A stretch of DNA of 64,000 nt from Epibacterium sp. Ofav1-8 (GCF_022348185.1 NZ_JAKRFD010000010.1:62001-126000), one strand, 5' to 3'; positions 35,731 through 45,126 are shown, numbered from the stretch's first letter. Notes: generated by a model from the sequence alone, not told the origin. Translations and numbers: made by a program.

Positions 35731-36996
35731 ATGGCGGACTATGCTCAACTTGCCCTGCCGGATCGCCCGAAACTGGTGGCCAATCTCACCCATTTCGCCC
35801 GGGCGCTGCGCAAGGCCGGGCTGAAGGTCGGCACCGGGCGCGTCATTGACGCGGTGGAGGCGGTGGCCGCCGCGGGGTTCACCTCGCGGCGCGATTTCTA
35901 CTGGACGCTGCACGCCTGTTTTGTGTCGCGCCCCGAGGACCGGGCGGTGTTTGCGCAGGTGTTCCGGCTCTACTGGCGCGATCCGCGCTATCTGGAACAC
36001 ATGATGGCGGCGATGCTGCCCGCGATCCGCGGCGTGCAGGAGGAGCGCGGCGCCAAACCCGCCGAGAAACGCGCCGCCGAGGCGCTACTCGACGGGCAGC
36101 TGCCCGATGCGCCCGCCGAAGACGCACCCGACGGCACCGAGATCGAGCTGGACGCAGCCATGACGCTCTCGGCCGAGGAGCGGCTGAAGACGCTGGATTT
36201 CGAACAGATGAGCGCGGCGGAGATCGCCGCGGCCAAACGCATGCTTGCAGGTCTGACCCTGCCGGTGAAACCGTTGAAAACGCGCCGCCATCGACCGGAT
36301 GCGCATGGCGCGCGGGCGGATTGGCGGCGCACGATACGGGACGCCTGCCGCACCGGGGGCGACATCCACCGGATGGCCCGGACCGCCCGGGCAGAGCGCG
36401 ATCCGACCCTGGTGGTGCTCTGCGACATTTCCGGCTCGATGAGCCAGTACAGCCGCATGGTGCTGCAGTTCCTGCACTCTCTCGCCAATGCGCGTGGCGG
36501 CCGCAAGTCACAGGGCTGGGCCAATGTGCATGGGTTCACCTTCGGCACCCGCCTGACCAATATCACCCGGCATCTGCGCCAGCGTGACGTGGACGCAGCG
36601 CTGGCCGCCGCCGGGGCCGAGGCGCAGGACTGGCAGGGCGGCACCCGGATCGGCGCCTGTCTGCATGCCTTCAACCGCGACTGGTCGCGCCGGGTGATGG
36701 GGCAGGGGGCGGTGGTGCTCCTGGTGACCGACGGGCTGGATCGCGAAGCACCGGAGGACCTGGCCCGCGAGATGCAGCGCCTGCGGTTGTCTTCCCGGCG
36801 CCTGATCTGGCTCAACCCGCTGTTGCGGTGGGACGGGTTTGCCCCGCGCGCCCAGGGCATCCGCGCCATGCTGCCCCATGTGGACAGCCTGCGCGCCGGT
36901 CACAGTATTGCCGCGCTCGAAGATCTGGCCGCCGTGATCTCGCGCCCCGAGGATGCCGGCGAAAAGGCGCGGCTGCTGGCGATGCTGGCGGAGTGA
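35731..36996 (+). CDS. coxE: CoxE, von Willebrand factor A domain protein
   Basis: 421 residues. The C-terminal VWA domain contains the MIDAS metal site DISGSMSQYSRM (about 227-238), the conserved Thr in GGTRIGACL and the Asp of VTDGLDRE. The N-terminal part is helical (NLTHFARALRKAGLKVGTGRVIDAVEAV). CoxE works with the AAA+ ATPase CoxD in cofactor maturation of CO dehydrogenase. The start at 35731 (MADYAQLALPDRP) follows the repeat element directly. Cytoplasmic. Confidence 0.85.
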   Translation: MADYAQLALPDRPKLVANLTHFARALRKAGLKVGTGRVIDAVEAVAAAGFTSRRDFYWTLHACFVSRPEDRAVFAQVFRLYWRDPRYLEHMMAAMLPAIRGVQEERGAKPAEKRAAEALLDGQLPDAPAEDAPDGTEIELDAAMTLSAEERLKTLDFEQMSAAEIAAAKRMLAGLTLPVKPLKTRRHRPDAHGARADWRRTIRDACRTGGDIHRMARTARAERDPTLVVLCDISGSMSQYSRMVLQFLHSLANARGGRKSQGWANVHGFTFGTRLTNITRHLRQRDVDAALAAAGAEAQDWQGGTRIGACLHAFNRDWSRRVMGQGAVVLLVTDGLDREAPEDLAREMQRLRLSSRRLIWLNPLLRWDGFAPRAQGIRAMLPHVDSLRAGHSIAALEDLAAVISRPEDAGEKARLLAMLAE

Positions 36997-37113
36997 GCAC
37001 GCAGGCCCCCGCCGCCGCACGCCACCGGCAGGCGCAATTTGGCACGATTTGTCCTTGATCTTCGCGGCGTTAGGGCCAAGCTTTGAGGGGCAACAGGCAC
37101 CGGGATCCACACC

Positions 37114-38115
37114 ATGACATCTGGCACCGAACAGGCTGACGCCGCCCGCTTTGAAAACGCCCCCGAACTGGCGCTGCACTGGCACCGCGAGGGGATCGGC
37201 GCGGTGCTGTGCACGGTGGTGCAGACCTGGGGATCGGCGCCGCGCCGCACCGGCTCGCAACTGGTGGTGGGCGGTGACGGCCGCATCGAGGGCTCGGTCT
37301 CCGGCGGCTGCGTCGAGGGGGCGGTGATCCTGGAGGCGCAGGAGGTGCTGGCGCAGGGCGCCCACAAGCTGCTGGAATTCGGCGTCAGCGATGATGATGC
37401 CTTTGCCGTCGGGCTGGCCTGCGGCGGCACCATCAAGGTGCTGCTGGAGCCGGTCGGCAAGACGCTCGACGAAGAGACATTGGAGGCGCTGGTGCTGGCC
37501 CGTGCCGAACGCCGCCCGCTGGCCTATGAGGTCAACCTGACCAGCGGTCAGGGGCATCTGGTCAATACCGCCTCCTACCCCGACCGCATGCGGATGGATC
37601 GCTCCGGTGTCGAGGAGGATGGCGAGACCTTCGTGGCGGTGCACAACCCGCCGCTGCGGCTGATCCTGGTCGGCGCGGTGCATATCGCCAAGGCGCTGGT
37701 GCCGATGGCCCGGATCGCCGGCTATGATCCGATCCTGATCGAACCGCGCGCCGCCTTTGGCTCTGCCGAGCGGTTCCCGGGCGAGCGTATACTCGACGAC
37801 TGGCCGGATGAGGCGGTAGAAAAACTGGGACTGGATGCGCGCACCGCGCTGGTGCTCTTGACCCATGACCCGAAACTGGATGACCCGGCGCTGATGGCGG
37901 CACTGCGGGCGGAGTGTTTCTATATCGGCGCGCTGGGCTCCAAACGCACCCACGGCCAGCGCCAGCAGCGGATGATCGCGGCGGGTTTTTCCCAGGATGA
38001 TCTGGCCCGCGTCCACGGGCCTGTCGGGCTTGACATCGGCGCCGCCAGCCCGGCGGAAATCGCGGTGTCGATCCTCGCTGAGATGACCGGCGTGCTGCGG
38101 GGCAAGGTGGCATGA
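37114..38115 (+). CDS. coxF: XdhC/CoxF-family molybdenum cofactor maturation protein
   Basis: 333 residues. N-terminal XdhC_CoxI domain (AVLCTVVQTWGSAPRRTGSQLVV, SVSGGCVEGAV, LEFGVSDDDAFAVGLACGGTI) and C-terminal Rossmann-like XdhC domain (LRLILVGAVHIAKALVPMA, FYIGALGSKRTHGQRQQRM, GLDIGAASPAEIAVSILAEM). Such proteins insert or sulfurate the Mo cofactor of xanthine-dehydrogenase-type enzymes. The ATG at 37114 is 117 bp after coxE, and the stop overlaps the next start by 4 nt. Its place in the cox operon supports service to the CoxSLM enzyme. Confidence 0.85.
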   Translation: MTSGTEQADAARFENAPELALHWHREGIGAVLCTVVQTWGSAPRRTGSQLVVGGDGRIEGSVSGGCVEGAVILEAQEVLAQGAHKLLEFGVSDDDAFAVGLACGGTIKVLLEPVGKTLDEETLEALVLARAERRPLAYEVNLTSGQGHLVNTASYPDRMRMDRSGVEEDGETFVAVHNPPLRLILVGAVHIAKALVPMARIAGYDPILIEPRAAFGSAERFPGERILDDWPDEAVEKLGLDARTALVLLTHDPKLDDPALMAALRAECFYIGALGSKRTHGQRQQRMIAAGFSQDDLARVHGPVGLDIGAASPAEIAVSILAEMTGVLRGKVA

Positions 38116-39110
38116 AATTCGGCCCACTCGCGCTGACCGCCGCCGAGGGGGCGCTGCTGGCGCACTCGTTGCAAGGCGCCGGCGGTCGGATCGCCAAGGG
38201 CACGCGGCTGACGGCGCAGGACCTCGACGATCTCCGGGCTGCTGGCCATACCGAGGTGATCGCCGCGCGGCTCGACCCCGGCGATCTGCATGAGGACGAT
38301 GCGGCGTTGCGGCTGGCGCAGGCGATGGCGCCGGATGCGGCGGCACTGGGGCTCCGGATTTCGGGCGCGGGGGCCGGGCGGGTGAACCTCTATGCCACCA
38401 CGTCGGGGGTGGTACGGGTGCGCGCGGATCAGATCCTGGCGATGAACAGCGTTGACCCGATGATCTCGGTGGCGACGGTGCCGGATTTTCACCGGGTGGA
38501 TGCAAACAGCATGGTCGCGACGATCAAGATCATTGCCTACGCGGTGCCCGATGCGGATCTGGCGCGCGCCGTGGCGGCGGCCTGGGCGGCGCTTCAGGTG
38601 CTGCCACCGGTCTATGGCACCGCCAGCCTGATCGAAACCCGGGTGACCGAGGACACGCCCGCCGACAAGGGCCGCGCCGCGATGGCGGGGCGGCTGGACC
38701 GGATGGCAATGACCCTCAGCCCCCGCGTGGTGGTGCCGCACCGCGCCGCGGATATTGCGCAGGCGCTGGGCGACGCCCCGGGCGAGGTGGTGTTCGTCCT
38801 CACCGGCTCTGCCACCTCCGACCCCGCCGATGTCGCCCCCGAGGCGGTGCGGCTGGCGGGGGGCACGGTCACGCGCTTTGGCATGCCGGTGGATCCGGGC
38901 AACCTGCTGTTCCTCGGCCAGCTGGGGCAAAAGCCGGTGATTGGCCTGCCGGGCTGCGCCCGCTCGCCGGCGCTCAATGGTGCCGACTGGGTGTTGGAGC
39001 GGGTGGTCTGCGGCATTGAGGTGACGTCGGCGGATATTGCCGCGATGGGCGTGGGCGGTCTGTTGAAGGAAATCCCGACCCGGCCGCGGCCGCGGCGGGA
39101 TGGGGAGTAA
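38112..39110 (+). CDS. Molybdopterin-binding (MoeA/MogA-like) cofactor biosynthesis protein
   Basis: 332 residues. The C-terminal half has a MoaB/MogA-like molybdopterin-binding core (VYGTASLIETRVTEDTP, FVLTGSATSDPADVAPEAV with a TGSATS loop in place of TGGTG, and FLGQLGQKPVIGLPGCARSPALNGADWVL). The LPGCARSP segment resembles MoeA. The N-terminal half (TRLTAQDLDDLRAAGHTEVIAARL) matches the companion domain found in such proteins fused or adjacent to MobA. It is coupled to coxF by ATGA and likely helps build or hand over the Mo-cytosine-dinucleotide cofactor. MobA itself is not in the cluster. Confidence 0.75.
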   Translation: MKFGPLALTAAEGALLAHSLQGAGGRIAKGTRLTAQDLDDLRAAGHTEVIAARLDPGDLHEDDAALRLAQAMAPDAAALGLRISGAGAGRVNLYATTSGVVRVRADQILAMNSVDPMISVATVPDFHRVDANSMVATIKIIAYAVPDADLARAVAAAWAALQVLPPVYGTASLIETRVTEDTPADKGRAAMAGRLDRMAMTLSPRVVVPHRAADIAQALGDAPGEVVFVLTGSATSDPADVAPEAVRLAGGTVTRFGMPVDPGNLLFLGQLGQKPVIGLPGCARSPALNGADWVLERVVCGIEVTSADIAAMGVGGLLKEIPTRPRPRRDGE

Positions 39111-39248
39111 ACACCGAAGCCCGTTCCTGTCGGTCAGAGGGGAAAACCTCACGCCGCGCCCCTTGCCGCAAAAATTCCTCGCGCCATCTCAAGACGCGTG
39201 ATTAACTGATCTCAGCCAGACAAAGAATTTCAAGCTAGGGAGGAATTT

Positions 39249-39734
39249 ATGACGAAGGTCTCCATGACCGTGAACGGTCGCCCCATGTCCGGGGAGGTCG
39301 AAGGTCGTACACTCTTGGTGTCGTTCCTGCGCGACCAGCAGGGGCTCACCGGCACCCATGTGGGTTGCGACACCAGCCAATGCGGTGCCTGCGTTGTCCA
39401 TGTCGATGGCAAGGCGGTGAAATCCTGCACCATGCTGGCGCTTGAGGCCGAAGGGGCGGAGGTTGCCACCATCGAAGGGCAGGCGGCTCCTGACGGCACA
39501 CTCAACGCGATTCAGGCGGCGTTTCAGGAACACCACGGGCTGCAATGCGGCTTTTGCACGCCCGGCATGGTGATGTCGGCAGCGGCGCTGCTGAAGGAGA
39601 ACCCAAAACCCTCCGAGGGAGAGATCCGCCATTATCTGGAGGGCAACCTCTGTCGCTGCACCGGCTACCACAATATCGTCAAGGCGATCATGGCAGCCTC
39701 GGGTCAGGACGTGACCTCGATCGCGGCGGAATAA
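39249..39734 (+). CDS. coxS: CO dehydrogenase small (2Fe-2S) subunit, form II
   Basis: 161 residues. The N-terminal plant-type [2Fe-2S] site uses Cys40, 45, 48 and 60 ([10 protein letters not shown] ... SC). The C-terminal [2Fe-2S] site uses Cys100, 103, 135 and 137 (QCGFC ... CRC). It passes electrons from the Mo site of CoxL to the FAD of CoxM. GGGAGGA is a strong ribosome site before the ATG. It precedes coxL by 163 bp; this S-L-M order is that of form II enzymes. The gap to coxL has no gene. Confidence 0.93.
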   Translation: MTKVSMTVNGRPMSGEVEGRTLLVSFLRDQQGLTGTHVGCDTSQCGACVVHVDGKAVKSCTMLALEAEGAEVATIEGQAAPDGTLNAIQAAFQEHHGLQCGFCTPGMVMSAAALLKENPKPSEGEIRHYLEGNLCRCTGYHNIVKAIMAASGQDVTSIAAE

Positions 39735-39897
39735 CGCCCGCCCCAAGTGACCTGTGCCAGCCCGTTTGCAGACGGGCTGAGGAACGTAGCCCGTATCAAT
39801 CCAGCGGACCGCTCGGTCAGGCGGCGCGGCGGGAAGAGGAGCCCAAAGCGCAACAGCCCAGAAGGACCCGGCCCGCATTCTGGGAGGAGTTTGGATT

Positions 39898-42276
39898 ATG
39901 CCCAAGGATATTGACGCCAAGGAGAGCGGCATCGGCGCCGCCACCAAACGGCGCGAAGACATCAGGTTCCTGACGGGAACCGGCAATTACACCGACGACA
40001 TCAATGTAAACGGTCAGGCCTATGTGCATTTCCTGCGCTCGGATGTGGCGCATGGGCGGATCACATCGCTTGATACATCCGCGGCGGCGGCGATGCCCGG
40101 CGTGCTGCGGGTGTTCACCGGCGCGGATTTCGAAGGGATCGGCGGTCTGCCCTGCGGCTGGCAGGTGACCGACCGCTTTGGCGAGGTGATGCAGGAACCG
40201 GCGCATCCCGTTCTGGCGCAGGGTAAGGTGCGCCATGTGGGCGATCCCATCGCCGCCGTGGTGGCCGAGAGCGCCGAATTGGCCCGCGATGCCGCCGAGG
40301 CGATTGAACTGGAGATCGACGAGCTGCCTGCCGTGATCGACATGAAGGCGGCGCTGCAGGACGGCGCGCCTAAGGTCCACGACGATCTGACCTCCAACCT
40401 CTGCTATGACTGGGGCTTTGTGGAGGAAAACAAGGAGGCGGTCGCCAAGGCCTTTGACGCCGCCGCCCATGTCACCACGCTGGAGCTGGTCAACAACCGT
40501 CTGGTCGCCAACCCGATGGAGCCGCGCGTGGCGGTGGGCGATTTCAACCGCGCCACCGGTGAAAGCACGCTTTATACCACCAGCCAGAACCCGCATGTGA
40601 TCCGGCTTTTGATGGGGGCCTTTGTGCTTGGCATCCCGGAGCATAAATTGCGCGTGGTGGCCCCGGATGTGGGCGGCGGCTTTGGCTCCAAGATTTTCCA
40701 CTACGCGGAAGAGGCATTCTGCACCTTTGCCGCCAAGGCGCTCAATCGTGCAGTGAAATGGACCTCCTCGCGCTCCGAGGCCTTTATGTCCGACGCCCAT
40801 GGCCGCGATCATGTGACCAAGATCGAACTGGCGCTGGACGCAGACAATAACTTTACCGCGCTGCGCACGGAAACATACGCCAATATGGGCGCGTATCTGT
40901 CGACCTTTGCGCCCTCGGTGCCCACCTGGCTGCATGGCACGCTGATGGCGGGCAATTACAAGACGCCGCTGATCTATGTGAACGTCAAGGCGGTGTTCAC
41001 CAATACGGTGCCGGTCGATGCCTATCGCGGCGCGGGGCGTCCCGAAGCGACGTTCCAGTTGGAGCGCGTCATCGACAAGGCGGCGCGCGAGTTGGATGTC
41101 GACCCGATCGCGCTCCGGCGACAGAACTTTGTCACCGAGTTCCCCTATGCCACGCCTGTCGCCGTGGAATATGACACCGGCGACTATGTGGCGACGATGG
41201 ATAAGCTCGAAGAGATCGCGGATGTCGCAGGCTTTGCCGCGCGCCGCGCCGAGAGCGAGAAATCCGGCAAGCTGCGCGGTCTGGGTGTGAACTGCTATAT
41301 CGAGGCCTGCGGCATCGCGCCCTCGAACCTTGTGGGGCAACTCGGCGCCCGCGCGGGGCTTTATGAGAGCGCCACGGTGCGGGTCAACGCCACCGGCGGC
41401 ATCGTGGTGATGACCGGCAGCCACAGCCACGGGCAGGGGCATGAGACGTCCTTTCCGCAGGTGATTTCCGAGATGATCGGCATCCCCGAAGATATGGTGG
41501 AGATCGAACATGGCGACACCAACAACGCGCCGATGGGCATGGGCACCTATGGCTCGCGCTCGCTGGCGGTGGGCGGCTCTGCCATGGTGCGGGCAACCGA
41601 GAAGATCATCAACAAGGCCAAGAAGATCGCCGCCCATCTGATGGAGGCCGCAGATGCCGATATCGAGCTGAAGGACGGCAAGTTCTCGGTTGCGGGCACG
41701 GATAAATCCGTGGCCTGGGGCGATGTGACCCTCGCCGCCTATGTGCCGCATAACTACCCGCTGGAGGAGATCGAGCCGGGGCTGGAGGAGACAGCGTTCT
41801 ACGACCCGGCCAATTTCACCTATCCGGCGGGGGCCTATGCCTGCGAGGTGGAGGTCGATCCCGATACCGGCAAGGTCACCATCGAACGCTTTGCCGCCGC
41901 CGATGATTTTGGCAATGTGGTCAACCCGATGATCGTCGACGGTCAGGTGCATGGCGGTCTGGGGCAAGGCATCGGTCAGGCGCTCTTGGAGGGCTGTGTC
42001 TATGACGAGGACGGGCAGCTCTTGTCGGCGTCGTTCATGGACTACGCCATGCCGCGGGCTGACGATGTGCCGTTCTATCAGGTCGATCATTCCTGTCAGA
42101 CGCCCTGCACCCACAATCCGCTGGGGGTGAAGGGCTGTGGCGAGGCCGGGGCGATCGGTTCGCCACCGGCAGTGGTCAATGCGGTGGTGGATGCGCTGCG
42201 CTCTGCCGGCAAGAATGTGACCCATATCGACATGCCGCTGACGCCAGCGCGAGTCTGGGCGGCGATGCAAGGTTGA
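39898..42276 (+). CDS. coxL: CO dehydrogenase large (Mo) subunit, form II
   Basis: 792 residues of the xanthine dehydrogenase family. The form-defining motif at about residues 375-381 reads AYRGAGR, the form II (putative, BMS) signature, and not the AYxCSFR of proven form I CO dehydrogenases, so the Cu-binding Cys is absent. Other features are the MCD-binding [14 protein letters not shown] (about 507-520) and the active-site Glu in [14 protein letters not shown] (Glu about 748). Length is normal. Form II enzymes may oxidise CO poorly or act on other substrates. Flanked by coxS and coxM, with a strong ribosome site (GGGAGGAG). Confidence 0.92.
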   Translation: MPKDIDAKESGIGAATKRREDIRFLTGTGNYTDDINVNGQAYVHFLRSDVAHGRITSLDTSAAAAMPGVLRVFTGADFEGIGGLPCGWQVTDRFGEVMQEPAHPVLAQGKVRHVGDPIAAVVAESAELARDAAEAIELEIDELPAVIDMKAALQDGAPKVHDDLTSNLCYDWGFVEENKEAVAKAFDAAAHVTTLELVNNRLVANPMEPRVAVGDFNRATGESTLYTTSQNPHVIRLLMGAFVLGIPEHKLRVVAPDVGGGFGSKIFHYAEEAFCTFAAKALNRAVKWTSSRSEAFMSDAHGRDHVTKIELALDADNNFTALRTETYANMGAYLSTFAPSVPTWLHGTLMAGNYKTPLIYVNVKAVFTNTVPVDAYRGAGRPEATFQLERVIDKAARELDVDPIALRRQNFVTEFPYATPVAVEYDTGDYVATMDKLEEIADVAGFAARRAESEKSGKLRGLGVNCYIEACGIAPSNLVGQLGARAGLYESATVRVNATGGIVVMTGSHSHGQGHETSFPQVISEMIGIPEDMVEIEHGDTNNAPMGMGTYGSRSLAVGGSAMVRATEKIINKAKKIAAHLMEAADADIELKDGKFSVAGTDKSVAWGDVTLAAYVPHNYPLEEIEPGLEETAFYDPANFTYPAGAYACEVEVDPDTGKVTIERFAAADDFGNVVNPMIVDGQVHGGLGQGIGQALLEGCVYDEDGQLLSASFMDYAMPRADDVPFYQVDHSCQTPCTHNPLGVKGCGEAGAIGSPPAVVNAVVDALRSAGKNVTHIDMPLTPARVWAAMQG

Positions 42277-42283
42277 GACGGCG

Positions 42284-42334
42284 GAGCGGGGGCCAGCCCC
42301 CGCACCCCCGGGATATTTATGAGAAGATGAAGGA
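42284..42334 (+). repeat. Dispersed intergenic repeat, copy 4
   Basis: Hairpin GCGGGGGCCAGCCCCCGC, then the core CCCCGGGATATTTATGAGA followed by AGATGAAGG. It lies between coxL and coxM, where the hairpin could also tune coxM levels. Confidence 0.8.
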
Positions 42335-42366
42335 GCCCAAGGGCGATCCTTCGGAAAGGAAGAGCC

Positions 42367-43155
42367 ATGTATGAGTTTGAATTCGCACGTCCCGAAACGG
42401 TGGCCGATGCGTTACAGGCGCTGGGCGAAGAGGATGCGCAGGCGCTGGGCGGCGGGCAGACCCTGATCCCGACGCTGAAGCAACGTCTGGCGATGCCCAC
42501 GACCCTGGTGAGCCTGGGCGGCATTGCCGAGATCAAGGGGGTTTGCCAGACCGACGATGGCAAGCTGGCGATCGGTGGCGGTACAACCCATGCCGACGTA
42601 GCAGCGGGCGCGAGCGCCTATCCGGCGCTGGCCGCGCTTGCGGGGCAGATCGGTGATCCGGCGGTGCGCAACCGGGGCACCATCGGTGGATCTTTGGCCA
42701 ACAACGACCCGGCTGCCTGCTATCCGGCGGCGGCGCTGGCGTCGGGCGCAACCATCGTGACCAATGCCCGCGAGATCGCGGCGGATGACTATTTCCAGGG
42801 CATGTTCACCACCGCGCTGGAGGAGGGCGAGATCATCACCGAGGTGCGCTTTCCGGTGCCCGAGGCGGCGAACTATCAGAAGTTCCTGCAACCGGCGTCG
42901 CGCTTTGCCATGGTTGGCGTCTTTGTCGCCAAATTTGCGGATGGCGTGCGGGTGGCGGTCACCGGCGCGTCAGAGGAGGGCGTGTTCCGCTGGACCGAGG
43001 CCGAAGCGGCGCTGTCGGCCAATTTCAGCGCGGATGCGATCACCGGCCTCAGCGTCGCGGAGGACGGTATGATCGGCGATATCCACGGCACCAAGGCCTA
43101 TCGCGCGCATCTGGTCGGTGTGATGACCAAACGGGCGGTCACCGCCGCAGGCTGA
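42367..43155 (+). CDS. coxM: CO dehydrogenase medium (FAD) subunit, form II
   Basis: 262 residues. FAD-binding domain with LGGGQTLIPTLKQRLA (about 27-42) and the AGQIGDPAVRNRGTIGGSLANNDPAACYPAA stretch (about 92-122) that holds the FAD diphosphate. The C-terminal CO_deh_flav_C domain follows. It accepts electrons from CoxS. It is the last gene of the cluster and is followed by a strong bidirectional terminator. A coxG homologue is not found nearby. Confidence 0.93.
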   Translation: MYEFEFARPETVADALQALGEEDAQALGGGQTLIPTLKQRLAMPTTLVSLGGIAEIKGVCQTDDGKLAIGGGTTHADVAAGASAYPALAALAGQIGDPAVRNRGTIGGSLANNDPAACYPAAALASGATIVTNAREIAADDYFQGMFTTALEEGEIITEVRFPVPEAANYQKFLQPASRFAMVGVFVAKFADGVRVAVTGASEEGVFRWTEAEAALSANFSADAITGLSVAEDGMIGDIHGTKAYRAHLVGVMTKRAVTAAG

Positions 43156-43186
43156 CAGCCCGGTATGGGACACGGGTCGAACGCAG

Positions 43187-43220
43187 GAAAAGCGCTCTGT
43201 CGATGACAGGGCGCTTTTTT
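43187..43220. terminator. Bidirectional terminator between coxM and the receptor-like gene
   Basis: Stem AAAAGCGCTCTGTC/GACAGGGCGCTTTTTT with a short GAT loop; T-run on the plus strand and A-run on the other side serving the converging minus-strand gene. Confidence 0.9.
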
Positions 43221-43242
43221 ACAGCGTAGCGCCACGTGTCGA

Positions 43243-43881
43243 TCAGGTGCGCAGGAAGCCGGCGATGTCGGTCAGCAGCGTCTGGGTGTGATCCGCCAGA
43301 CCGCGGATCTCGGTTGCGATCACGGCAAACCCCTTGCCCTGATCACCGATCCGCGCCGCCTCGATCGAGGCGTTGAAGGCGATCAGGCGAATGTTGCGGC
43401 CCACGGCCTCGGCATTCTTGATCGCGTCAAGCATGTCGCCGGAGCGCTGCGCGTCCCGGCTGCGTTGTGCCGCGCTCAGCTGCTCCACCAGCGCATCGAG
43501 GAAACCGGAAATAGCGGGCTCCAGCCGGTGCAGGCAGAGTTCCTCCACCTGGGGGAGGGCACGGATCCGCTCCATCATCGAGGCGCCGCCACCGGTGGTC
43601 ACCGCATGGAGCGGTTCCAGCACATCGAGGCAGGCGACGCGGCGCTCCTCCAGATGTTCGGGCAGCTCATAGCTGCTGTCCTGCAAACGGGCGACCAGAT
43701 CCTCCGACAGCATCTGATGGGCGGTCGCGATCCGCTTTGCCGAGAGGGTCAGCGCGCGCTCGCTCTCCGGGTCGCCGCTGACCTTTGTGTCCTGATGCAA
43801 CAGGGCGACGAGCGACAGCGCTGCGATGCGACACGGGCCGATCGCCATCACGGCGTCGCTTTGAATATCGGTGAGAGTCAT
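43243..43881 (-). CDS. Minimal cytoplasmic chemoreceptor-like protein
   Basis: 212 residues. The last 60 or so carry the highly conserved chemoreceptor signalling tip: IAFNASIEAARIGDQGKGFAVIATEIRGLADHT (about 169-201). It ends only 11 residues after that block, so the returning C-terminal helix of a normal receptor is missing, and there is no membrane segment, HAMP or sensor domain. The N-terminal 150 residues are helical (DLVARLQDSSYELPEHLEERRVACLDVL). It could bind CheA/CheW through the tip or disturb receptor arrays. A normal receptor is over 350 residues. Single gene. Confidence 0.75.
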   Translation of the reverse strand: MTLTDIQSDAVMAIGPCRIAALSLVALLHQDTKVSGDPESERALTLSAKRIATAHQMLSEDLVARLQDSSYELPEHLEERRVACLDVLEPLHAVTTGGGASMMERIRALPQVEELCLHRLEPAISGFLDALVEQLSAAQRSRDAQRSGDMLDAIKNAEAVGRNIRLIAFNASIEAARIGDQGKGFAVIATEIRGLADHTQTLLTDIAGFLRT

Positions 43882-44007
43882 ATGGCCCGTCCCTGGTTAA
43901 ACTGCGGCAATGCTACGCCGGGTTAGATTAAGGCTCCGCTAATAAATGCAAGAATTTCACGACAGATTTGCGCGTGCCGCCGGACGCGGGCGGGGGATTG
44001 CGGTGAT

Positions 44008-44031
44008 ATATGAAGTGTATATATTTCATAT
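44008..44031. promoter_or_regulatory. Inverted repeat in the promoter of the ParD-like/MetAP pair
   Basis: ATATGAA and TTCATAT are exact reverse complements with a 10-base AT-rich spacer, 24 bp before the ParD-like start. Toxin-antitoxin operons are usually autoregulated at such sites; here that is inferred. The whole 43900-44054 stretch is AT-rich. Confidence 0.5.
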
Positions 44032-44054
44032 TCGAATCAGAAATGGAGCGTAAA

Positions 44055-44261
44055 ATGGGGCTTGTCAAAATCGGGGACGATCTGCACGAGGATATCCGGC
44101 GTGCCAGCGGTGTCATGTGCCGCTCCATCAATGCCCAGGCGGAGTTCTGGATGAAGATCGGCATGCTGGCGGAGGCCAACCCGACCCTGACCTTCAGCGA
44201 GATCCTGCACCAGCAATTGCAGGCCGCCGCGGTGGCGCTGTCGGACGAGACGGCCGCCTGA
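44055..44261 (+). CDS. ParD-like antitoxin-family protein
   Basis: 68 residues from MGLVKIGDDLHEDIRRASGVMCRSINAQAEFWMKIGMLAE (about 1-40), a ParD_like (ribbon-helix-helix) pattern: beta strand LVKIGDDLHE, then two helices. The ATG at 44055 has GGAG six bases upstream; earlier in-frame ATGs at 44010 and 44043 fit less well. The stop is followed after one base by the ATG of a methionine aminopeptidase, so the two are translationally linked. The small basic DNA-binding fold suggests it controls its own promoter. A ParE-type toxin is not encoded here. Confidence 0.75.
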   Translation: MGLVKIGDDLHEDIRRASGVMCRSINAQAEFWMKIGMLAEANPTLTFSEILHQQLQAAAVALSDETAA

Positions 44262-44262
44262 C

Positions 44263-45045
44263 ATGGTCAAGTCGCCTCAGGAGCTGACCTTGATGCGGCA
44301 GTCCGGGCGTCTGCTTGCCTCGGTGTTTGACATGCTGGACCAGTTGCCCTTGCTGGGGCGCAGCACGCTGGAGATCAACGATTGCGTCGAACGCTTTATC
44401 GAGCAGGAGCTTCAGGCCCGCCCGGCGAGCAAGGGCCAATACGGGTTTGACTATGTGCTGAACTGTTCTCGCAACCATGTGGTCTGTCACGGGGTGCCGA
44501 GCGCGTCGGAGGTGATCGCCGACGGCGACATCATCAATCTGGATATCACCCTGGAAAAGAACGGCTATATCGCCGATTCCAGCAAGACCTACCTGGTGGG
44601 CAATGTGTCCGGCGCCGCCCGGCGGCTGGTCCGCATCGCCTATGGTGCGATGTGGCAGGGCATTGCCCAGGTGCGCCCCGGGGGGCGGATGGGGGACGTC
44701 GGCCATGCGATCGAGCGGTACGCACGCAGACATGCCTGCTCGGTGGTGCGGGAGTATTGCGGTCACGGGATCGGACGGCAGATGCACGAGGCGCCACAGG
44801 TGCTGAACTTCGGCCGCCCCGGCACCGGCGAACGGCTGCGCGCAGGCATGGTCTTTACCGTGGAGCCGATGGTGAACCTCGGCAGTCGCCGGGTGGAAAC
44901 GGAGCCGGACGGCTGGACCATCGTTACACGGGACCGCCGGTTGTCGGCGCAGTTCGAACATACGGTGGCGGTGACCGATGCCGGGGTCGAGGTTCTGACG
45001 TTGCGCCGGGGCGAGCGGCCCGCAGGACAGCCGCTCCGCGCGTGA
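44263..45045 (+). CDS. map: Type I methionine aminopeptidase, paired with ParD-like protein
   Basis: 260 residues. Removes the initiator Met from new proteins. All catalytic and metal residues of the family can be placed: His76 (VVCHGVPS), Asp94 (NLDITL), Asp105 (IADSSKTY), His168 (YCGHGIGRQMHEAP), His175, Glu201 (TVEPMV) and Glu232 (QFEHTV), so it should be active. A His-Gly-Asp-Thr stretch of the E. coli enzyme reads IADSS here. It lies one base after the ParD-like gene. A second housekeeping map elsewhere is likely but cannot be seen from this window. Confidence 0.9.
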   Translation: MVKSPQELTLMRQSGRLLASVFDMLDQLPLLGRSTLEINDCVERFIEQELQARPASKGQYGFDYVLNCSRNHVVCHGVPSASEVIADGDIINLDITLEKNGYIADSSKTYLVGNVSGAARRLVRIAYGAMWQGIAQVRPGGRMGDVGHAIERYARRHACSVVREYCGHGIGRQMHEAPQVLNFGRPGTGERLRAGMVFTVEPMVNLGSRRVETEPDGWTIVTRDRRLSAQFEHTVAVTDAGVEVLTLRRGERPAGQPLRA

Positions 45046-45126
45046 CCACGGCCCCGCCACAACAGTCCCGCCAACACAGCCCCGGCAACGCGGCCCGTGG
45101 CGCTGGACGGGCGGCGGCGCGGCATG

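Noticed and set aside
39817-42270. 817-residue open frame antisense to coxL
   Set aside because: It mirrors coxL in GC-rich DNA, is rich in His, Arg and Gly, has no domain, and coxL carries all family motifs.
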